From assembly GCF_042679305.1 (NCBI RefSeq), contig NZ_JBHTMP010000032.1, positions 1-64,000 of the forward strand: a stretch of 64,000 nucleotides of DNA, given 5' to 3'. This document shows, in pieces, positions 23,903 through 31,112 of the stretch (position 1 is its first letter; every line of letters starts with the position of its first letter). Made by a program: the position numbers and the translations under genes. This stretch comes from Micromonospora_H sonneratiae. Its GTDB lineage: Bacteria > Actinomycetota > Actinomycetes > Mycobacteriales > Micromonosporaceae. A model generated the notes under the pieces. It searched no databases, was not told where the DNA came from, and was given only the letters and a program-made list of their open reading frames with translations.

Positions 23903-25735
23903 ATGTCCAACGCGCTTCCCGAACTTGTTGCTGGCCGCTATCGGCTCGTGAAGCCGCTCGGCCAGGGCGGCATGGGTCGCGTTTGGAAGGCCCGCGACGA
24001 GGTGCTGCATCGTGACGTGGCCATCAAGGAGCTGGTGCCGCCACCGGGGTTAACCGATGACGAGCGGCGGGAGATGCGCGAGCGCTCCCTGCGCGAGGCC
24101 CGGGCGATCGCCCGGCTGAACCACGTCAACGTCGTACGGGTCTTCGACGTGCTGCGTACGGACGCTGACCCGTGGATCGTGATGGAGTACGTTCCGTCCC
24201 GCTCGTTGCAGGACGTCCTCGCCGCCGATGGTCCCGTCTCGCCCGTCCGCGCCGCTGAGATCGGGCTGGGCGTGCTCGCTGCGTTGAAGTCGGCGCACAA
24301 GGCCGGCGTCATGCACCGGGACATCAAGCCGGGCAACGTCCTGATCGGCGATGACGGCCGGGTGGTGCTGACCGACTTCGGGTTGGCGACCGTACCGGGT
24401 GACCCGAACGTGACGCGTACCGGGCTGGTGCTCGGGTCACCTGCCTATATTGCCCCGGAACGGGCGAGGGACGGTACGACCGGTCCGGAGGCGGACCTGT
24501 GGTCGCTGGGCGCAACCCTCTACGCCGCCGTCGAGGGCCAGTCGCCGTACGCCCGTCCGTCCGCCATCGGGACGCTGGCCGCGCTGGCCACCGAGCCGCC
24601 ACCACCCGCGAAGAATGCCGGCCCGCTCAAGGCGGTACTGGCCGGTCTGTTGCGCAAGGACCCGACGCAGCGGATCAACGCTGACGTGGCCGAGCGGCTC
24701 TTGCGCCGCGTGACCGACAAGCGGTCGCGGGCGGCGATCTCACTGCTTGACGGAGTACGCCGGCCGAGCCCGAACGGGCCACGCGAACCGCGCGAACCGC
24801 GTGAGCTGCGTACGAAGATCGCCCCGGCACCGCGCCCACCGGAGCCGCCGCCGTCCGCCAAGACCGCGGTCCTGCCCCCGTCGCCTTCTGCCTCGTCGGA
24901 CGAGACGAAGCCTACCGATACCGCCGCGCCGACCGCGCGGATCACGCCTCCGACGTTGGTCAACACGCCAGCACCGGCACCGGTCTCGCCTGCTGCCCCT
25001 GTTGGGCCCGGGGAGAAGAGCAAGGGGTCCAGCTCGAAGCGGTGGGGGTTGGTGGTCGGCGGACTGGTAGCGCTACTGCTGGCGCTGTTCGTGATCGTGC
25101 CGCTGGCCAGCCGCGACTCCGACGATGACACCAACCCCGGGGCGGGTGCCGGCGCGACCCAGCCCGGGGCGAGTCAGTCACCGGCTCCGCAGCCGACGAC
25201 ACCGGCCCAGACACCTGCCGCGACCCCGACTGCGCAACCTTCCCAGACCGGCCTGCCCGACCCGGTGGTACCCGCCGGTTGGTACCTCCATCGGGACAAG
25301 ACCGGCTTCAAGGTGCCCCTGCCGAACGGCTGGTACGTATACAGGCGTACGTCGAATGGGGAATCTGGGCCGGAGGCGGAGCGGGTGTACTTCCGGGACG
25401 GCAAGGGCCGGTGGCTACTCATCGACCAGAACAGCCAGCCGAAACAGAGTTCGGCGTTGGCTGACTGGAAGAGGCAGGAAAAGAACCGCAGGGGAACTTA
25501 CAGGAACTATCGCCTGGTGACGATCCAGGAGGTCGACTACCACTGGGCGGGCACCGCCGACTGGGAGTGGATCCACACCGAGAGCGGTCGGCAGATGCAT
25601 GTCCGTAACCGTGGTTTCTCAACTGCCAAGGACAAGGGGTACGCGATCCGCTGGAACGCTCCGGTGGAGCAGTGGGAGGCGGATCTGGCGATCTTCAACA
25701 TCATCGCGGATGGCTTCCGGCCCGTTCGCGGCTGA
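23903..25735 (+). CDS. Transmembrane Ser/Thr protein kinase (PASTA-less PknB type)
   Basis: The 610-aa receptor-like kinase has a domain at about 11-270: P-loop LGQGGMGRVWKA, Lys in DVAIKEL, catalytic loop HRDIKPGNVL, DFG in LTDFGLA, and the APE-equivalent APERA. A Pro-rich juxtamembrane segment precedes a single TM helix (about 375-397). A Ser/Thr/Pro/Gln linker and an extracytoplasmic domain of about 150 aa follow, starting VVPAGWYLHRDKTGFKVPLPNGW. The sensor domain is not PASTA and I do not recognise it, although similar W/Y-rich domains occur on other actinobacterial kinases. It lies between accE and a small membrane protein, inside the T7SS-flanked island. Confidence 0.92.
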   Translation: MSNALPELVAGRYRLVKPLGQGGMGRVWKARDEVLHRDVAIKELVPPPGLTDDERREMRERSLREARAIARLNHVNVVRVFDVLRTDADPWIVMEYVPSRSLQDVLAADGPVSPVRAAEIGLGVLAALKSAHKAGVMHRDIKPGNVLIGDDGRVVLTDFGLATVPGDPNVTRTGLVLGSPAYIAPERARDGTTGPEADLWSLGATLYAAVEGQSPYARPSAIGTLAALATEPPPPAKNAGPLKAVLAGLLRKDPTQRINADVAERLLRRVTDKRSRAAISLLDGVRRPSPNGPREPREPRELRTKIAPAPRPPEPPPSAKTAVLPPSPSASSDETKPTDTAAPTARITPPTLVNTPAPAPVSPAAPVGPGEKSKGSSSKRWGLVVGGLVALLLALFVIVPLASRDSDDDTNPGAGAGATQPGASQSPAPQPTTPAQTPAATPTAQPSQTGLPDPVVPAGWYLHRDKTGFKVPLPNGWYVYRRTSNGESGPEAERVYFRDGKGRWLLIDQNSQPKQSSALADWKRQEKNRRGTYRNYRLVTIQEVDYHWAGTADWEWIHTESGRQMHVRNRGFSTAKDKGYAIRWNAPVEQWEADLAIFNIIADGFRPVRG

Positions 25736-25794
25736 TTGGCATGATTCTCCGCCCGTCGGGGTACCTGTGACGGTACGACGGAAGGAGGTACGAC

Positions 25795-26064
25795 ATGAGC
25801 AGCCGAATGAGCACGGCGAAGCCGAGCGTGGCACTGTGGATGCTCGTCGCCATCGGCGATGTGGTGTTGATCCTGGCCAGCCTGGGCATGTTCGCGGTGA
25901 TCGCTCTCGCGAGCGTCGTGACCGTGGCCGTCGCGATGGCAGGTGCGTGGATGCTGCTGCGGCGTAACGAGCCCGAACGGGTCACCGCCCCCGCGCGGAT
26001 GACCGTACCGGCCCGGATGACGGTTCGCCGGCCGACCCGGCACGGTGCTTCGATCCGCGTTTGA
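25795..26064 (+). CDS. Small two-TM membrane protein
   Basis: The 89-aa protein has a GGAAGGAGGTACGAC ribosome site, two hydrophobic helices (about 12-60) and a basic tail containing a duplicated ARMTVPARMTV element. It follows the kinase by 59 bp on the same strand and is probably co-transcribed. It could be a kinase accessory protein, but no family is recognised. The stop codon begins a 20-bp tandem repeat. Confidence 0.75.
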   Translation: MSSRMSTAKPSVALWMLVAIGDVVLILASLGMFAVIALASVVTVAVAMAGAWMLLRRNEPERVTAPARMTVPARMTVRRPTRHGASIRV

Positions 26065-26101
26065 TCCGCACCGGACGCCCTCGATCCGCACCTGACGCCT
26101 C
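26062..26101 (+). repeat. Stop-anchored 20-bp tandem repeat
   Basis: Unit 1 (26062-26081) starts with the stop codon, TGATCCGCACCGGACGCCCT. Unit 2 (26082-26101) reads CGATCCGCACCTGACGCCTC. A partial third copy (CGATCCGCG) lies inside the coding end. Confidence 0.8.
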
Positions 26102-26103
26102 AG

Positions 26104-26164
26104 GACGATCAAGAGGTTTGCGCCACCCTGGAACCCCCAGCCTGACGCAAACCTCTTGATCGTC
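26104..26164. repeat. 19-bp perfect inverted repeat (GATCAAGAGG family), likely bidirectional terminator
   Basis: Arms 26104-26122 and 26146-26164 are exactly complementary (GACGATCAAGAGGTTTGCG) around a 23-nt loop with an inner CTGG/CCAG stem. It sits between convergent genes and touches the stop codon of the minus-strand gene. Confidence 0.85.
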
Positions 26165-26475
26165 TAGTTCCGGGGGTCGAAGCGTACGTCGGCCAGGTCG
26201 CCGTGGACGACGATCTGCCGGTACGCGTCGGCGGCCAACTTCGACAGGTCGGCCCGCCGGATTGTTGCGCCCCAGTCGGGCCTGGCCGCAATCAGCGTAC
26301 GGAAGGCCATCAGCTCCAGTCCTGCGGCGTCGGCGTCGCTGCGCCCACAGGGAGAAGCGCACCGGTACGTTCGAGTCGCTCCGGCCGACTGAGCCGGCTG
26401 CATGAGTTCCTCGCAGTAGCCGCAGCGGACCAGGCCGTGCAACGCCCAGCGGTCGATCCCGTCCGGCGTGGTCAT
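26164..26475 (-). CDS. Small zinc-ribbon protein
   Basis: ATG 26475 overlaps the stop of the upstream gene (ATGA), so it is preferred to the longer frame to 26622. The 103-aa protein has two Cys pairs (VRCGYCEELM and YRCASPCGRS), a spacing like the zinc beta-ribbon of serine recombinases, followed by a helical region. No recombinase catalytic domain is present, so it may be a free-standing Zn-ribbon adaptor or a decayed fragment. It is in a coupled pair that is divergent from a GntR regulator. Confidence 0.7.
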   Translation of the reverse strand: MTTPDGIDRWALHGLVRCGYCEELMQPAQSAGATRTYRCASPCGRSDADAAGLELMAFRTLIAARPDWGATIRRADLSKLAADAYRQIVVHGDLADVRFDPRN

Positions 26476-26675
26476 GGCGCACACCGTCGGGTGTAGCCAT
26501 GGATGATCGCGGCGACGTCCTTCCGATCGTGACTGACCAGGGCGGTCCGCGCCCTGAGGTACTGCTCGCAGGGCCAGCGGTGGCGGCAGTAGCCACAGCG
26601 GCGGATGCGGAGTAGCCACCACAGGACCGAGGGTTGATGTCGTTCGACGATGACCATCGCGCGGTCACGTTCCAC
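26472..26675 (-). CDS. Small Cys/Trp-rich protein
   Basis: The 67-aa protein MERDRAMVIVERHQPSVLWW-LLRIRRCGYCRHRWPCEQYLRAR has a CxxC-x5-C cluster that could bind zinc. Similar short Cys/Trp proteins are common next to accessory genes in actinomycetes, with no established function. It is coupled by ATGA to the zinc-ribbon gene and divergent from GntR. Confidence 0.6.
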   Translation of the reverse strand: MERDRAMVIVERHQPSVLWWLLRIRRCGYCRHRWPCEQYLRARTALVSHDRKDVAAIIHGYTRRCAP

Positions 26676-26808
26676 CGGTCACCTCCAGGGGAATGGGTGG
26701 TGGCGCGCGACGGCTCGGGGCAGCGCTCTGGGGAGGAGCACGAGCCGTCGCGCGCGGTGAACCGATTCCGCCGGGCTGCGGACCAGGGGGATCGGCCAGT
26801 TCAACCTA

Positions 26809-26835
26809 ATGCATCTAGATGGGTTGGGCAACACC
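26809..26835. promoter_or_regulatory. Candidate GntR operator
   Basis: CATCTAGATG (26812-26821) is a perfect 10-bp palindrome flanked by TGCATC motifs (ATGCATC at 26810 and again near 26829). It lies in the divergent space between the Cys-rich pair and the GntR gene. Confidence 0.45.
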
Positions 26836-26916
26836 TGATGCATCCTGTTGCCTCTTGAGGCTTGTGGTCACCGTGTCGGCCGTGATCAAATGGGCGCGCG
26901 GACCAGGGAGTGTCAG

Positions 26917-27138
26917 ATGACTACCTCGAAAACCCAGAAGATCATCGATGACATCACGGCGAAGATCGCATCAGGTGAGCTGAAGGCAGGCGATCGCATC
27001 CCGAGCGCTGCTGAGTTCAGGGCTCAGTTCGGTGTCTCGATCACAGTGGTGCGGGACGCCGTGAATTGGCTGAAGGCGACAGGTGTGGTCAAAGGTGTAC
27101 CCGGTGTCGGCGTGTTCGTGGCTGAGCGGGCCGAATAG
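26917..27138 (+). CDS. Short GntR family regulator (winged helix only)
   Basis: ATG 26917 (MTTSKTQKIIDDITAKIASG) has a GGGAG ribosome site. The 73-aa protein is just the GntR wing-helix (LKAGDRIPSAAEFRAQFGVSITVVRDAVNWLKATGVVKGVPGVGVFV). It lacks any FadR, UTRA or YtrA effector domain. It probably acts as a minimal repressor of itself and of the divergent Cys-rich genes. Such stand-alone GntR domains are common in integrative elements and accessory regions of actinomycetes. Confidence 0.9.
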   Translation: MTTSKTQKIIDDITAKIASGELKAGDRIPSAAEFRAQFGVSITVVRDAVNWLKATGVVKGVPGVGVFVAERAE

Positions 27139-27163
27139 CTTCCTCATCTGCCCCCGTTCCCTG

Positions 27164-27224
27164 GTTGATCATGAAGTTGTCACCCATGAATCGGCGATTC
27201 ACGGGTGACAACTTCATGATCAAC
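27164..27224. repeat. 61-bp near-perfect palindrome with GTTGATCATGA ends
   Basis: Arms 27164-27185 and 27203-27224 match over 22 bp (starting GTTGATCATGAAGTTGTCAC). One mismatch is followed by a further 6-bp inner stem TGAATC/GATTCA around a GGC loop. It lies between gntR and the M50-like gene, and belongs to the same class as the elements at 26104 and 55726. Confidence 0.9.
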
Positions 27225-27278
27225 GGGGTCAGGGTGGGTGTTGGGCGAGGTTGATTAGGTGGGCTAGGCTCGCGGCCT

Positions 27279-28022
27279 ATGTCGATCGACGGGTTGACCG
27301 ACCTCTGGGACCGGCTCTTCGGGGCACAGCCGGATCCGCCACCGCTGCTCGTCCTGATCACCGGCATCGTCGCGCTGCTGGTGGTGCTGACCCGGCTGCC
27401 CTGGCGGATCGGCCGCAATGCGATCACCATCGCCCACGAGGGCGGACACGCACTCGCCGCACTACTCACCGGACGTCGACTGCACGGCATCCGACTGCAC
27501 TCGGACACCTCCGGGCTGACCCTCTCCGCCGGTCGGCCGACCGGTCCGGGCATGGTGCTCACCCTGCTGGCCGGCTACATCGCACCCTCACTGGTCGGGC
27601 TGGCCGGTGCCTGGCTGCTCGGCGGCAACCGGATCACGCTACTGCTCTGGATAGCGGTCGCGTTGCTGCTGGCCATGCTGGTGATGATCCGCAACGTCTT
27701 CGGCATCGTGTCGATCGTCGTCACCACCGCCGTGGTGCTGGGCGTCTCCTGGTACGCAGAGCCGGACGTGCAGGCCGCGTTCGCGTACACCGGGGTGTGG
27801 TTCCTGCTCATCGGCGGCGTACGACCGGTCGGTGAGTTGCAGTCCCTGCGCAGTCGGGGGCGAATGCCGCAGTCGGACGCCGACCAGCTCGCCGGGGTCA
27901 CCCGGGTACCGGCCCTGGTCTGGGTGGGCCTGTTCGGCGTCGTCAACGTGATCGCGTTGCTGATCGGTGCCTTGCTGCTGGCCGGTCCGATCCTCACCGA
28001 GTTCGGCCTGTCAGTCGGGTAG
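27279..28022 (+). CDS. M50-like membrane metalloprotease family protein
   Basis: The 247-aa protein has about six TM helices and the zinc motif HEGGHALAALLTGRRLHGIRL in its second third-of-length helix, as in M50B-type proteins of Actinobacteria. A second conserved acidic or Asn element expected of site-2 proteases (LDG or NxxPxxPLDG) is absent; only the segment GGVRPVGELQSLRSRG might correspond. Proteolytic activity is therefore uncertain. It stands alone between a palindrome and a terminator-like hairpin. Confidence 0.75.
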   Translation: MSIDGLTDLWDRLFGAQPDPPPLLVLITGIVALLVVLTRLPWRIGRNAITIAHEGGHALAALLTGRRLHGIRLHSDTSGLTLSAGRPTGPGMVLTLLAGYIAPSLVGLAGAWLLGGNRITLLLWIAVALLLAMLVMIRNVFGIVSIVVTTAVVLGVSWYAEPDVQAAFAYTGVWFLLIGGVRPVGELQSLRSRGRMPQSDADQLAGVTRVPALVWVGLFGVVNVIALLIGALLLAGPILTEFGLSVG

Positions 28023-28029
28023 CTGCGGT

Positions 28030-28056
28030 GGGCCGCCGCCGCATGGGCGGCGGTCC
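28030..28056. terminator. GC hairpin after the M50-like gene
   Basis: An 11-bp stem with one G-U pair (28030-28040 with 28046-28056) and a 5-nt loop lies 8 bp past the stop. It would also serve the convergent mycosin paralogue. Confidence 0.7.
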
Positions 28057-28078
28057 GCCGCGTGTTATTTAGCTACCC

Positions 28079-29212
28079 TTACGACGAACGTAGGCGCCTA
28101 CGGCGCTGGGACCGGAGTACGACGACCAGCAGCGTCACGACCAGCGCCACTCCGGCTATGCAAGCCAATGGGACTAGGGTCATGCCAGCCAGCCACAACC
28201 TGGAGTCGTCCTTCACGCGTGGCGGGTCGCCGAGCGGATTCTTCGTTACGGGCGGGATGTCCGCCGTCACGGCGGCAGCCGCATCCACGATGCCGTAACC
28301 GTAGGTGGGGTCTGGCCCTGGCGGGCCGACATCCTTCGCGGTACTCAGCAGCCGGTTGATGACTGATGGGGCGTTCAGGTCAGGGTATTTCGACCGTATG
28401 AGGGCGGCGACACCGGTAACGATCGCCGCTGCATTAGCGTTTGAGCCGGTCGGATTACGCCAGTAGGCGCCCTTGGCTGGATCGTCGGTCAACGCGATGA
28501 ACTCGGATAGGCCGGGCGCGCTGAGGTTCACCCTGCTGTTAGATGCCTCATCTTCTTCTACCTCTTCGCGTTTGCCATCTCGGTCGACTCCGTTGACGAC
28601 TAGGATGCCCGCCGAGATGGCGGCAGGTGATCCATGGACCACACTTTCGCTGACGATGACGACGACGTCCTTGGCGAGCGCGTAGCGGACACCGTCCCAG
28701 GTTTCCTTGCGGCGAAGATTCGGAGTATTGACCCCTGTCATGTTGATGACCCGGGCGCCCTGATCGACCAGCCACCTCAACGCGAGCGATTCGTCTTCTT
28801 CAGAGAACGTGGGGCTATCGATTGGTTGGATCTCGGCGCCGGGCGCGACCCCGAGGATGCCCGAGCCTCCACCTGCGACCACCAGCCCGGCGAGGGCGGT
28901 TTCCCCGCCTCCTACGAATGCGCGGCGGCCCGTTAAGGGCTTGACGGTGTTATCCACGGTGACGGTTTGGCGCGGGCGGACCCGACCGCCCAGATCGGGA
29001 TGTTCTGTGTTGACCATGGACAGGAACATCCCGACCAGGATGCCCTTTCCAGTCGTCACGGCGTGAGCCCGCTCGATGCCGATCTGATCCAGGTACCACT
29101 GCTCATCTCGGGGGCCGCGTGCGGCGGCCGGCACTGCCGTGGTGGCAACGAGCACACCGGTGACGAGCATCGCTGACATACGACTCGCGACAGTCCAGAT
29201 GCGACGAGACAT
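28079..29212 (-). CDS. Mycosin-like S8 pseudo-protease with all catalytic residues replaced
   Basis: The 377-aa protein keeps the mycosin layout: signal peptide (1-31), RDEQWYLDQIGIERAH start, S8 fold, C-terminal TM helix and RSQRRRRLRSS tail. By alignment to the intact paralogue at 20708, Asp becomes Leu64 (GILVGMFLSMVN), His becomes Gly103 (GGGETALAGL), the oxyanion Asn becomes Val191 (VVIVSESVV) and Ser becomes Ala259 (TGSNANAAAIVTG). Conserved structural stretches (AALIRSKYPDLNAPSVINRL, PTYGYGIVDAAAAV) and an uninterrupted frame argue for selection as a non-enzymatic, probably structural, partner. It heads towards a set of T7SS-like genes 8 bp upstream. Lower GC than neighbours. Confidence 0.9.
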   Translation of the reverse strand: MSRRIWTVASRMSAMLVTGVLVATTAVPAAARGPRDEQWYLDQIGIERAHAVTTGKGILVGMFLSMVNTEHPDLGGRVRPRQTVTVDNTVKPLTGRRAFVGGGETALAGLVVAGGGSGILGVAPGAEIQPIDSPTFSEEDESLALRWLVDQGARVINMTGVNTPNLRRKETWDGVRYALAKDVVVIVSESVVHGSPAAISAGILVVNGVDRDGKREEVEEDEASNSRVNLSAPGLSEFIALTDDPAKGAYWRNPTGSNANAAAIVTGVAALIRSKYPDLNAPSVINRLLSTAKDVGPPGPDPTYGYGIVDAAAAVTADIPPVTKNPLGDPPRVKDDSRLWLAGMTLVPLACIAGVALVVTLLVVVLRSQRRRRLRSS

Positions 29213-29220
29213 GCAAGCTC

Positions 29221-30003
29221 CTAGACCTTGGCGGGCTTGTTCACAGCCTGCGGCCAGAGCCCTTCGGGGAAGTAGCTGTTGTTGTTCAGGATCGACCGCG
29301 CGTCGCTGAGGAGTTGGATGCTGTCGGCGGTATGGATGCCAGCTTCATGAGCGATCGTGAGGATTGCAGTCGCCGCTTTCGCAATCGCATCGGCGGCGGT
29401 GTCGATGGCTTCCAGGACGCCGACCGCCGTGGCCAGTTCGACCGCTATCTCAATGATTGCTTCGACTGCTTCAGTCAATGGACGGGCGATGTCAATGAGA
29501 AACTTGGCATTGAGGGCTGCTACATCGATTAGCCAGTTGCCGGTGTCCTCGACCACATTTGTGAGGCCCTGCAGCCCATCCTGTTGGCCCTCGCGCTTCT
29601 CATAGTAAGCCGATGCTGCTGGGCCTTGCCACACCCGTAGGGCGTCACTCCGGATCTCGCGAGAATACTTCACCATGCCACTTAGCTGTGGCAGCACCAT
29701 GTTGTTCCAACCGAACCCGACCTGAATCAGCGAGAAAACGGGGAGGCCCGCCTCGATGAACTCGTTGCAGCTGCTCTTTAGTTCTTCGAACTGTTGGAAA
29801 AGGGGTTTGATGGCATTGGACACCCTCTCGTTGAACAGCAGGGCGCCTACCGGTGAGATGAGGGCTGCCGTTCGCATCGCCGAGTTGATTGCGTCGACTA
29901 GCTGTCGCTTTCCGTCGTCGAATCGGACCAGTTCTCCACTAACCTTTTCGATTGACTCCTTCAGGAGTGTTTCGGCGTGAGATTGTGCGTCATTCGGTGC
30001 CAT
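29221..30003 (-). CDS. WXG-motif helical protein, candidate type VII substrate
   Basis: The 260-aa protein is largely alpha-helical, with a W-x-G turn in ALRVWQGPAASAYYEKREGQ flanked by long helices, as in PPE/WXG100 and LXG-like proteins. A second helical region follows (LTEAVEAIIEIAVELATAVGVLEAIDTAADAIAKAA). No signal peptide is present. It is 8 bp upstream of the pseudo-mycosin gene and 18 bp downstream of another short helical gene, all on one strand. Secretion through an ESX system encoded elsewhere is likely but inferred. Confidence 0.75.
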   Translation of the reverse strand: MAPNDAQSHAETLLKESIEKVSGELVRFDDGKRQLVDAINSAMRTAALISPVGALLFNERVSNAIKPLFQQFEELKSSCNEFIEAGLPVFSLIQVGFGWNNMVLPQLSGMVKYSREIRSDALRVWQGPAASAYYEKREGQQDGLQGLTNVVEDTGNWLIDVAALNAKFLIDIARPLTEAVEAIIEIAVELATAVGVLEAIDTAADAIAKAATAILTIAHEAGIHTADSIQLLSDARSILNNNSYFPEGLWPQAVNKPAKV

Positions 30004-30021
30004 GGCAGCCTTTCCGTAAAC

Positions 30022-30363
30022 TCAAGCATCTCGCTTGCCGTAGATAGCCTCAAGTGTGCTTGCGGACTGCTTGTCGGAGCCGTCATACAGATCTTCGGCA
30101 ATCTTGAGAGCATCGGAGATTTGTCCGAATTCCTCTTCTGCGGCCGTCATGAGTGTCCGGACCAGCTCATAGATCTCGTCGTAGGTCTTGGACAGCTGAA
30201 TGGCAGTCGCCGGGTTCCCGCAAAAGAAGGCGGTTGACATCAGATTGAGGCCGGCGGTTATTCTTCTGAGATCGGCCATCTGTCCGGCTTGTTTTTTCCA
30301 CTTTCGTCTCTCGACTTCAAATGCGTCGTAGACGAGGGCGATGTCACCGTCGTTGGTGGGCAT
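30022..30363 (-). CDS. Small helical protein of the second T7SS-like set
   Basis: ATG 30363 (MPTNDGDIALVYDAFEVERRK) is one base after the stop codon of the upstream gene; the frame to 30399 would overlap it. The 113-aa protein is alpha-helical with W, K and E residues (VERRKWKKQAGQMADLRRI) and may form the partner of the WXG protein encoded next. No family recognised. Confidence 0.65.
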   Translation of the reverse strand: MPTNDGDIALVYDAFEVERRKWKKQAGQMADLRRITAGLNLMSTAFFCGNPATAIQLSKTYDEIYELVRTLMTAAEEEFGQISDALKIAEDLYDGSDKQSASTLEAIYGKRDA

Positions 30364-30364
30364 G

Positions 30365-30994
30365 TCAGGCTCCCAACTTGCTGAAGGCGGCCATGGCATC
30401 CTGCGAGAGCAGTCGCGCCTGGCTGCGAACGACGTGACCGGCGACGGTGATCTCGGCGATGTTGCCGTCCCGAACGACTATCGTGACGAGCTGGTGCGGG
30501 CCGCTGAGCCTGCGCTCCGACTCCGGTGGCGTACGACGGCGCTCCCGTAGTTCGTCCCGTAGCTGGTCGTGCGCGCGTAGCGCTTCCTCGACATCGTCGA
30601 AGGTGACTCGACGGAAGGTCTCTGCGGGCGGGGTGGTCACGACCGGCTCGTCCACGGACAGGAGAGACGCATCCTCTTCAGCGGCTGTGATCCGTTCGGC
30701 CACGCCGGTCATCGCCTCGGTCATCGCCGACCTGTACGCCTCGAACAGTGCCGGACCGATTCCGGAGGCGCCACGTCGGCTGAACCAGCCCTCGTCGATG
30801 CCGACCGAGTCGACCCGACCGTTTCCCTGGACCGTCAGCGATACGAGTCCACTCTCGTCACGGCCCCGGTACTGCCCGTCGGAGTCGGTGGCGCCATGGA
30901 TTAGCCGGCTCAACCCGAGCGCCTCGGTGCGTAGGCGGGTGAGTCGCTCCACTGGCCCGGTCGGTATGGGTCTCTCCACGGTGGACACGTCCAT
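30365..30994 (-). CDS. YbaB/EbfC-like (EspL-type) protein
   Basis: The 209-aa protein has an N-terminal YbaB-like fold: YRGRDESGLVSLTVQGNGRVDSVGIDEGWFSRRGASGIGPALFEAYRSAMTEAM. A charged linker and a C-terminal beta-rich segment (HQLVTIVVRDGNIAEITVAGHVV) follow. YbaB-like proteins such as EspL accompany ESX-1 gene sets in mycobacteria and act in the cytoplasm to stabilise substrates or regulate them. It is first in the minus-strand set that ends with the pseudo-mycosin, and is divergent from the ECF sigma gene. Confidence 0.75.
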   Translation of the reverse strand: MDVSTVERPIPTGPVERLTRLRTEALGLSRLIHGATDSDGQYRGRDESGLVSLTVQGNGRVDSVGIDEGWFSRRGASGIGPALFEAYRSAMTEAMTGVAERITAAEEDASLLSVDEPVVTTPPAETFRRVTFDDVEEALRAHDQLRDELRERRRTPPESERRLSGPHQLVTIVVRDGNIAEITVAGHVVRSQARLLSQDAMAAFSKLGA

Positions 30995-31112
30995 CCTCCC
31001 CTGTGTACGCGAAACGTCACGAAGTGTAGATCATGGGCGCTTGCTCGGTGTGGGAGCGGTCACCAGTGGTGACCGGTGGTGGCATCTGCGCTGGCGATAG
31101 GCTGCTTGGTTG

